A DNA stretch of 64,000 bases, taken from NCBI GenBank assembly GCA_958450365.1, contig CAUEEP010000930.1, positions 620,001 to 684,000 of the forward strand. Reading direction: 5' to 3'. The translations under genes were made by a program, and so were the position numbers. Shown one piece after another: positions 43,025-52,400 of this stretch (positions are counted from its first letter, which is position 1; the number at the start of each line of letters is the position of its first letter). Below the pieces are notes generated by a model. The model was given only the letters and a program-made list of their open reading frames with translations. It was not told the origin of the DNA and made no database searches. Origin of the DNA: Mesorhabditis belari. Taxonomy: Eukaryota; Nematoda; Chromadorea; Rhabditida; Rhabditidae.

Positions 43025-43459
43025 TAAAGGGGGGTATTAATCGCGGCCGGGTGACGATAAAAATTTTTTTACGGCAACCACCTGTTTTTTATTTTAATAT
43101 CGCTGATTTTATTATAAAAAGAATAAAAATCACCCGGCTAGAGTGATTTGATGGGTTTACAAATTTTTGGAGACACTGCAAGGCTTGGACAAGGACATTT
43201 TTGGAGACACTGCAAGGCTTGGACAAGGACATTTTTGGAGACACTGCAAGGAGAAAAACAAGATCGTCACTCATCAGACACCTCAACACAGTCTAGATCG
43301 ATTGAGTTTTAATTGCAGATTGTAAACCCATCAAATCACTCTAGCCGGGTGATTTTTATTCTTTTTATAATAAAATCAGCGATATTAAAATAAAAAACAG
43401 GTGGTTGCGGTAAAAAAATTTTTTATCGTCACCCGGCCGCGATTAATACCCCCCTTTAA
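43024..43459. mobile_element. Foldback transposon with 138-bp near-perfect arms
   Basis: Ends 'ttaaaggggggtattaatcg' and complement. The arms run about 138 bp with only a few mismatches (43,024-43,160 and 43,321-43,459). The centre contains three copies of a 33-bp unit with 'ttttggagacactgcaagg'. No transposase. Very low divergence between the arms suggests recent activity. Confidence 0.85.
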
Positions 43460-43906
43460 ATCAAATCAAATCAAATCAAACCAAATCAAACCAAATCAAA
43501 TCAAATCAAACCAAATCAAACCAAATCAAACCAAATCAAACCAAACCAAACCAAACCAAATCAAATCAAACCAAATCAAACCAAATCAAACCAAACCAAA
43601 ACAAACCAAATCAAATCAAATCAAACCAAATCAAACCAAATCAAACCAAATCAAATCAAATCAAATCAAACCAAACCAAATCAAATCAAATCAAACCAAA
43701 TCAAATCAAACCAAACCAAACCAAATCAAACCAAATCAAACCAAACCAAAACCAACCAAACCAAATCAAACCAAATCAAATCAAATCAAACCAAATCAAA
43801 TCAAACCAAACCAAACCAAATCAAACCAAACCAAAACAAACCAAACCAAATCAAACCAAATCAAATCAAACCAAATCAAACCAAATCAAACCAAATCAAA
43901 CCAAAT
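43458..43906. repeat. (ccaaa/tcaaa)n satellite, about 450 bp
   Basis: 5-bp units ccaaa and tcaaa in irregular order, about 90 copies. The 207-residue Asn/Gln/Lys/Pro frame across it is a repeat artefact. Confidence 0.95.
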
Positions 43907-44530
43907 TTTAGAGCCCTGGTTTACCATATGGATGGCATATTGTTGGAAAGTCGAACAGTGGAATGTTTCCAACTCAAAATATTCATCTCCTTTCAAAAAC
44001 TTTTCACTTCCCGAATCCACTTAATTAAAGCAAAACCTTCTTCTCTGTACTTGCTCAAAATTTGTAAACATACACTTTCTAGTGCATTGAAATCATCACT
44101 TTTTAGCTATATCATTGGAAAAATCACGATTTCAGTCTACTAGAAAGGGGTGTTTTGAGGCTTTTTAGCATCATTTATTGCATTTATTGTTTTTTTTGCA
44201 AACTTCAATTCAATGCAACTCAGGAATTTGAATTAAAAACTAGTAAATAAAAAAAAACTAGTAAATAAATAAAAACTTTTAGCAATTCATGCAATTCAGC
44301 AATTCATTTTCATCAATAGCAAAAACAGAGTCACCTTTTGTGGCTATTCTATTACTAACATTGATAAGTATTCGAATGGTTTCAGCAATATCGATTTCCC
44401 CTCTTCAAACACCTCACTCACCTCACGAAAGATAAGAGAAAAAAGATCGGGCATTTCTTGCATTTCTTCATAACTCACAGAGGAAATATCGAAATTTCCT
44501 TTGATCTTTGATAGATTTTCTGAAAACAAG

Positions 44531-45392
44531 ATGGCTTTATACATCTCGCAATTCGCTCAACTTCCACACGCTATAAAAGCGCTAACATTTGTGAGTACTT
44601 TGTCGATTGTCATTTGTCGATTCTTCTACTTGAAAACCAAAAATTAACATTCACAAGTTTTTAGATAATTCAAAAAATAAATAAATGAATAAATAAAAAA
44701 TAAATAAATGAACCTACCTTGAAAGCTAGTCTTTTTTGTGTTTCTACCGTACTTGAGTAAAATTTGCATTTAAAACAGTAATGGTTTCATTTTAGTGCAC
44801 TTTTCCATGAGCTTAACACTCAAATTCAGATCTTGAGTCTTTGTCTGACTCTCTGTCTGATCATCGCCCCCTCAGCATCGGGTTCATTTCTCGTTTGGTT
44901 AACTCTTCTCATCTCATTTCTCCTCAATCTATCTGCAGCCGCAATTTTACTCTTTGAACTCGAAAATATCGTTTTCCCGCTTTTTCGAACGGTCTCCTAC
45001 AGTATGACAGTAAGTTTACATAAAATAAATCGATAAACTGAATACTTTTTCCTGACCTATTGTAGTCTTTCAGTATCTTCAAGTACACGATAATAAAACT
45101 TTCAGGAATCTCTCGGAGCACTTCTCCTTGTCATTCTTCACTTCGTTTCGTTGTGGTTGTGCTTCAACGCAAAAACCTACACATCAAGCTTCGCATGGAC
45201 AGTTGCAGCGGTGAGTAGAGAAAGATTTTCCATAACAATTTTTTTCAGGGTATCTGCCTACTTCAATCCTTTGCCTATGCTTTTGATTTCTTTCAATATT
45301 TCCGAGAATGGCTTCGTGAACAGAGAGAAGCCGGTAAGTTGCATGTTATGATGAAAAATTTGCAAACTTTAAGCCAATCGCCTTCATGTTGA
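44531..45392 (+). CDS. Four-TM MARVEL-like membrane protein, 162 aa
   Basis: Exons 44531-44590, 44830-45009, 45106-45210, 45249-45392, all in phase. The last intron is only 38 bp. Four hydrophobic helices are clear: about 16-37, 41-66, 82-102 and 112-135. A short cytosolic N-terminus precedes TM1, and a charged C-terminal tail begins EWLREQREAG. Four TMs in about 160 residues with short termini is the layout of MARVEL/CKLF-type proteins, which act in membrane apposition and vesicle traffic. The family call rests on topology, not on a signature motif. A donor-like 'ccggtaag' at the end of TM4 could add further exons, giving a different tail. It ends 540 bp from the convergent PGAM5 gene. Confidence 0.65.
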
Positions 45393-45934
45393 ATCACCAA
45401 CAAGTTACGGACTTCCTTAACCGTTCACGTACAATCTTCGGAATTGCGGGTCAAAAATTTATCCTCCTACAAAACAATAAATTATTTCTAACACCACCGG
45501 TCTAAAAAACTACAACTTCAGAAGATTCACACGTATCTTTACAAAAGAAAAACAGAAACAATCGGGCAAGAATCACAGGTCGCGAGATATTAAAAACCAT
45601 AAACCGTACAAGGAAACAGAAAGATATCGTATAATTTAAAGCAAAGTTTTCAAGTTTTTAAAATTTTCATGAGATCATTGAGTTAAAAAGTAGCAGCTTT
45701 TTTAGGTACTCTTCCCTCCCTGACATTCCTAAAATTTTACATTCTTTGAAAATTTCACTAAAACTCGACAACTTTGCCTTATATTATGAGCCCTTAAGAA
45801 TCATTAACTTTACAAGTTATAGCAGAAAAAGATGAGCTATCGGAGAGGTTTTCTCAACAAAAACCTGCTTTTTAAACACAAAAACTCGAAGCAAAACTTT
45901 AGTAGTGCCTAAGCCCACAAGGAACGTAAAATAC
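45393..45934. other. Intergenic, no feature seen
   Basis: Space between the tail-to-tail MARVEL-like and PGAM5 genes. AT-rich, with no repeat, exon or RNA gene that I can support. Confidence 0.6.
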
Positions 45935-47399
45935 TTAGCTGTAAGAGATCTTTTCCGGTGGAAGGTGGCCGATGTCTCCCAAGTTGCGAATCGAAACTCT
46001 TCCATTTGGACGAATGATGAGCCAAGTGATTGAGCCGTTGCCAAGCGACATTCGGAGCCATCCTTCTGGTGGAAATTGAAGTGCACTAAAAAGTACCAAT
46101 TTTTTTTTTAATGTGCTAACCAACCGACAAACAAAGTAGCGAATCACGTTGGCATGGCAAACAACAACCTAAAAACAATTTTAAGCGTAAAATAAATACA
46201 AACAACATAAAATAGACAAACCTCATAACTATCCTCGGTTTGTTTTGGCGAGGCGCGATGAAAGTAGTTGCGGAAAGCGGCTTCAATGCGTGATCCCTCT
46301 TGGAAAAACTCCTCAAGAAATATGTTAGATACAATTGTTCCGAAACAGCTTACCAGCTTGTTTGGCTTCCAATGCGAGACTGGAGGCTCTGGTGGATACG
46401 GGGCTCCCTCCATAAGAAGCGAATCGCTTTTTCGTTTCAAATTCTCTGGCAACCAAAACAAATTTTTCAAAGTTAAACAAAATATAACTGACCTTTGAAA
46501 GAATGATGTTTGCCGTTTCAGTGGCTCGGTCCATTGTTGACATCGTGAGGTTTGTAATCTAAAAGAATGATCTCAACAAAAACTTGCAATTACAAACCTT
46601 CAAGCCGGAGCGAGCGAGGCGTTCACCAACAAGAGCAGCCTGCTCCCGGCCTAGATTGAAAACTATGTTAGAAAATTAAATTAACAGCATACCCAATTCC
46701 GTTAAACCTTTATCCTCTTGCGACTCTATCTTGTACTGGCCATGACGAATGAGGATAATGTTGCGAGTGGCTGTTGAAGTTCTCTAAATAAACCAAATTT
46801 ATGCTTGCTATCGGCTAGAAACTACCTCGGCTATCATCTCTTTGCGTTTTTCCTCTGAAGCGCTGTCAAACTCCTTGTTTTCAATAAGCGACTTTGGGTC
46901 ACGCCTATGAAATGATAAAATGTATGCATAAAATTTAATAACTTACAAATCCCAGTTGTAATTCCACTTTTGGCGTGGAAACATTTCGCCGAACGAGTCG
47001 TAAGCTTGCGGATGCGATTCATTGCCAACAAATGCATGAATCGTTCTAAAAGTACAATTTATATGTATACCTGCATAATTTACTTTGAAATCTATTGTTA
47101 AAACTTAAAGTTAAAATCAATTAACCAGGCTTGTAAACCCTTGTTTTACAGGAAAAATCCACAGAAGTAAGCAAACTAAATTCTCAACACTTTGCTTAAA
47201 ATCTATGAATTCTTCCCATAAAAAGCAAAAGCATTTTACTTAAAGGTTTTTCATGCATTCCCGAAGACCTAATAGTTAGTTACTTTTTGAGTCACTAAAA
47301 AATAGTTACTTACTTTTTGAGTGGTAGCATATCATCGTTGTAGCAGTAGGCCGCTCCGACCATCCCAGCCAGTGGTCCTGCACGACGAAGCAGGTACAT
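45935..47399 (-). CDS. pgam-5: PGAM5-like Ser/Thr phosphatase of mitochondria, 282 aa
   Basis: Exons, 5' to 3': 47399-47314, 47045-46947, 46904-46826, 46783-46693, 46650-46598, 46558-46493, 46443-46354, 46311-46222, 46168-46125, 46085-45935. All are in phase. The N-terminus [20 protein letters not shown] is the hydrophobic membrane/mitochondrial anchor. WNYNWDLRDP (about 56-66) matches the multimerisation motif typical of PGAM5. The phosphoglycerate-mutase-fold catalytic motif is RHG at 101-103 (His102), and the second histidine is His223 in CHANVIR. The C-terminal block [11 protein letters not shown] is the family's most conserved stretch. In animals PGAM5 dephosphorylates protein Ser/Thr/His in mitochondrial quality control. 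Length is close to human PGAM5 and all key residues are present. Confidence 0.95.
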
Positions 47400-47741
47400 C
47401 ACTAAAAAAGACAAATTAGTAAGGTAGGTAACTGAAAACAGAAGAAATGAATAAACGACCACAACCAAATTAAATTGAAAAAAAAAGGATTTTCCTTTTA
47501 TATTTAATTTTTCGTCATTTTAAGATACTCAGTTAATTCATTGGATTTGGCGAAAAAGATGGACGAAAAGAGTACGCGCACGACAAATGACGTTCTTTCT
47601 CCGTCTATCTGTTGCCGTTTTTCTGTTGCAGATTCGATCGCAAAATTTCTTTTTGGGCCCAAATTCTTTTTTTTTCCAAAGTTTTGTTCTGTCTAATTTA
47701 TTACGAAAAATCCATTACTGATTTTGTCGATTCCAGGTAAA
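47400..47741. promoter_or_regulatory. Divergent promoter region of PGAM5 and eL33
   Basis: 342 bp separate the two start codons, so regulatory sites for both genes must lie here or in the first introns. No TATA box is obvious. A pyrimidine-rich stretch (47,595-47,640) precedes the eL33 leader. Confidence 0.5.
47731..47736 (+). promoter_or_regulatory. Probable splice-leader trans-splice acceptor of eL33
   Basis: 'ttccag' lies five bases before the ATG with no matching upstream donor or exon. Nematode ribosomal protein mRNAs are commonly SL1 trans-spliced just before the start codon. This is an inference from position. Confidence 0.5.
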
Positions 47742-49220
47742 ATGGCTGAAGCTGCTCCCGCAAGACAACACGGACCCAGTGCCGCTGGCAGGTATAAATT
47801 TTTGATATTGTCGTTTGGCTATAGTGTTACTTTGCCTAGTACTTGAATATTTTGGTCCTTGGTTAGGAGGGGCCACTTTTATCCTGGTCTAGTTGGATCT
47901 AATGTTTTAGATGGTTGTATTGATACCTTTGATCTACCTATTCTATTATAATCAAATATGCTTATGCTTTTAGAGCATTTACAACATGTTTCAAATTTCA
48001 TATTGCCGCTTTTATTTGATTTTCAAGTGTAAGCAGCTTTGAGAAGCGTTTGGTGGTTAAAGTACATGATATTAGGCTAGAATTGCCAAGAACTTGCTAA
48101 AATAGTCACCAATCTATTAAGCATATTTGATTAGGTTAGAATAGATAAACGGGATCAAGACAACCACTCAAAACATTAGATCCAACTAAGCCAGGATAAA
48201 CCATAAACCGCCCAAGTACCAATATTTTTGTTTAGACTATAGACTTGGTCAAAACTGAAAAAGTTGATTCATTAAACGGGTCCTTAGAGCTAAAACCAGT
48301 TTGGTAATATGAAATGTCAATGCCTCAAGGCAACTTTTTCTGTTGAACGCAAGAAGCAGGCCAAAATATTTTTGTTATTCATTACTTGAGATTGTTTGTA
48401 ATCAAAACATTGCTTTAATTCGTTGACTATATTTTTGACTTTAGGTTGTACGTGAAAGCCGTCTTCACCGGATTCAAGAGGGCACTTCGGAATCAACGCG
48501 AGAACACTGCCCTTTTGACGCTCGACGGTGTTCACTCAAAAGACGAGGCTCATTGGTACGTCGGCAAACGAGCTGTCTACTTCTACAAGGCCCACAACAA
48601 GACCAACGTAAGTTTTTTGCTCATTAATGTCTGCAAAGATAAAAACGCTGTGCCAAAAGCTCTTTGAATGAAATGCGAAAGTATGCGCGGCTCTCTTCTA
48701 TACGCTTGCTTAGTCGTTTTATCCTGCTACTCTAAATTAAATCTTAAATCTCATGTGCTGACGATTTGATGAAAGTCTATTAACGGTTGCTGCTCGATCT
48801 TGTGGTTTAAAGTCTAGTCAGACCTTTTTGAATTGAACGCGTAAAAATCGTGCTGAGTAAGGTAACTACTAAATGTCACAAACTGCAGCTTTTTTTTTTA
48901 TGGGTATAGTTAGAGTTTTTAAATTCACATTTTTGGGTATCAATAACATGTTGTTTTAGGGAAGCCGAGTGCGTGCTATCTGGGGAAAAGTCACACGAGT
49001 TCATGGAAACGCCGGATCCGTCAGAGCCAAGTTCGGCCACAACCTTCCACCTGCGGCCATGGGAAAGCGAATTCGCGTGGTGAGTTGACACGGTTGTGAC
49101 TTGTAAAGAATATGTCAATGTGTTGATGATAGCTGGAGGGAAATTATAAATTTCTTCTCTAAATTCATAATGACGTGCTAATTTGTTTTCTTTTAGCTCC
49201 TCTACCCATCGAACATCTAA
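47742..49220 (+). CDS. rpl-33: 60S ribosomal protein eL33 (RPL35A), 118 aa
   Basis: Exons 47742-47791, 48445-48607, 48960-49079, 49197-49220, in phase. It encodes eL33, a component of the large ribosomal subunit. The family blocks are easy to read: [40 protein letters not shown], the rRNA-contacting [19 protein letters not shown], and the terminal RVLLYPS. Length is between the human (110) and C. elegans proteins. AATAAA at 49,254 gives a very short 3' UTR. Intron 1 (653 bp) and intron 2 are long for a ribosomal gene and could hold small RNAs, but I see no clear snoRNA boxes. The downstream SLC12A8-like gene converges on it with 206 bp between stops. Confidence 0.97.
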
Positions 49221-49426
49221 GCGGATTAAATTGTTTTGTTTTGATTTTTGTTGAATAAACACTGAATGTTTTATTTTTGAAATACATTTTTCAAAGTTTT
49301 ATTATTTCCGATTTGACAGCAACAATGGCAGTTTATTAAAAGAAGGTGCGCCTATGAATAACTGATATACAGATAACCGAGAGTGCTTGATATGTTTGGA
49401 TGAAATGTGTCTAGGAGAGTGATCGG

Positions 49427-52400
49427 CTAATCAAATTCACTAGTCACTTCTTTGGCGTGATGATACTGTTTTCGTTGTTCATAATCGCTGCTGTGCTCAT
49501 TCAGTTGTTGAGTGCTGAACTCGCTCGGTGTCGGACCTGAAATCAAATTCTATTCTTATTTCTACTTTGACTTTACCAGAACCAATCACACAGGGTTTAT
49601 GTGCATTAACACCGATCGATTCAATCGAAGAAAACGCGGTGCGGAACATGTGAACAATAGAGAATTGAGAGATGCCTGAATGATTTGCATGCATTTCTTA
49701 TGGACATTGCTTACCTGGGAAACACGCGGGAGTCACTTGCGCAATATAGAAATACAATAAGATGAGAGCCGCAAAGTGAACGATCGCATACCAGAAGTTG
49801 ATGAAGATAAGGATCAAGAGGTTTACCATACACTAAATAGGGGTTTCTTTGAAAAATTTCATTTCGCACGAACCCCAACGAGTGAAACGTATCGATTGCT
49901 GAAATGCGAATACCAAGATGCCGGCTGGCTGACGATGTCGGCTGTAGTTTCGATTCCAGTCGCGGAAAACTGAATCTCATTACTGATTTCAACACTTGTA
50001 CAATACTTGTTTCCTTTCCGGGAACAGCTCATCCAAATCGGCTCTTTCAGCGATTTGTTGTGTCGAACCATAAGAGGGAATTGTTCTGCAAAACAAAAAA
50101 AAATTGCAAAATTTTCATTTTTATGACTTACGATGCTTCGGTGACGCTCACTAAATCGAAACTCATCGCCAATGAAACATAGGCATAATTAACCATCGCG
50201 TAAGTAATCAAAAATGGCATCGTTGAGAGAATGGCTAGCTGAAGGGACATGTTTTTGTTAGAGTAATCTTTTGAAATAGATTAAGCTTTGGAGACTTGTT
50301 TGAAGCGCATCTTTCAATTCAATTCTACCTGATTCAAGTCGCCGATCAACACGAAAAGACAGGCGATCGCGGTGAGAACGATCGTCGCCAAAACTGGGTT
50401 CTTGTTGGCACCGATCTGCAATTTTATCGATTCTACTACTTGACACTTGAGCTTACAGATCTAGATTCGAACGGTTAGCTATTGTAAGTAAGCTACTGTG
50501 TCTCAAGTAAGCTTACTTGAGACGCAGTAGCTTACTTACGATAGCTAACCGTTCGAATCTAGACTGAGCTAAAACTTATCCACTAACCCCTTGTGCAAGT
50601 GGAGCCAATGCGGGAACAAGCCCCTCAGCCGCGATCCCCTGGAGAACTCGTGGAGTGCCGAGAAGAGATCCAATCGTTGATGAAAGAGAACAGATGTACA
50701 ATCCACCCATAAACATCCAACCGGTTAACGAAACTCTTTCCGAGATCAAATGATCACAAAGAAGCCACTGTCGATCAACCACCGAGCCTGAAAATCGATC
50801 ATTCGCTCACTTCAACATTCAACACCCCGCTCAACTTAAGAGCTTGTGCGTTCTTTCCATGTTGCTCGTAAGAAAAAGCGGCGTCTGGCACAGTGCCCCT
50901 GGGTAAGCCGGCCCGAAACCTCCCTGACCCGGTTTAATTACCCAAGTTTCCTGGATCAAAACTTGGATAATTAAAGCTAGGCGGCGTTTCAGGTGAGTTC
51001 TATCCGGGCAGTGTACCAGACGCCACTTTTTCTTACGAGCAACAGGGAGAGAACGCACAGACCTGATTTTGAACATGACTTGTTGATGTTGATTTTGATT
51101 TCGAACATGTTGAAGATACTACGTTCAAAAATCACCCAAGTTGCCAGAAAGCTTATGGGGAACTATTAAAGAACAAGAACTTGCCTAAAACGAGAATGAA
51201 AAGGAAACAAATCAACGAGGAAAGGCCGACAGCCGACAATTCTCCCAATGGAATCGATTTTTGTGGATCCCGGAGATCACCGGACATGTTCACTCCTGGA
51301 ATTTATGCTTTGGGTAGACAGTCGACAATAATCTACAGTCAATAGGCGACGGTAATCCCATCGTAACCCTTACCTGCTAAAATTCCAAGAAAATTCGCAA
51401 ACAACACTCCGAAAACGGTGAAGAAACTTTGCTGGGGAAGCGTTTTCTGGAAAGCAAAAATGAAATCGATAAAATGATTCCGAAATCTGACTTCAATTCC
51501 AATATCTGAGCAATTGACGGCATTGTAAAATGGCTCTGAGTTTGCGCGTAAACGATCGAATGAAATGTGGCCAACACCGTGATCTAAATTCTACAAGTTT
51601 TTGGGTTTAAGTTTAAAGTTTTGGCTTAAGTTTAAAGTTTAGTTAACAGTTTAGTTGACAGTTTAGTTGACAGCTTAGTTTGATTTAAAAGCTTATAGCC
51701 GATTGCATAAATTCAAATCAGCTAATCAAAAACGATTCCGACTTTTCGCTAACTTTTCCTCTTGTAAAAGTTTATCTAAAAAAAGTGACTTTGTTTTTTG
51801 ACTTTTTTTGTCTACTCGTTACTGTTTAAGGATTTCTTTAAACTCGAATTATTTCACGAATTCATCTACCCGTATCCACTGTCCAGAGACTGCCCGCAAA
51901 AAAGTCCAGAGTAGCCATAGCGATACACGCGAGAAGCACCAGCTGCAGTCGCACAACCCACGACACACCCGCTGCGTTCACCACTGCAAATTTATAGATT
52001 CATTCTAGAAGAATTACTTGTACTAACTACAGCAGTAACTACAGTAACTACAGTAACTACAGTAACTACAGCAACTACACCAACTCAACCTTCTTTTTAG
52101 ATTACGAGAGCTTTGCTTAACTCTCCTCTTTAGGGAGCTTAGCTCTACGATGTGACTCACTTTCTAGACTTTTAAAACATTCCTACTTTACCTAGGAATA
52201 CGGTAACTAGATTTAAGAATCATTTATGTATTAGCTGACCAGTTAAAGCCATCAGTGTGAGAATGGCGATGAGTTTGACGACGAATTTCGAATCGGTCCC
52301 GAAAAAGTGCTGCATCGACTCGCCGAAGCCGACCGCCACCAAACCAGTCGCGACAGCCTAGGGAGAATTTTGGGTTCAAGAAAAGTTACAGCTGAAGGAA

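Noticed and set aside
43401..44024. 207-residue Asn/Gln/Lys/Pro open frame
   Set aside because: It is the translation of a 5-bp satellite with TIR sequence at its start. No evidence of a gene.
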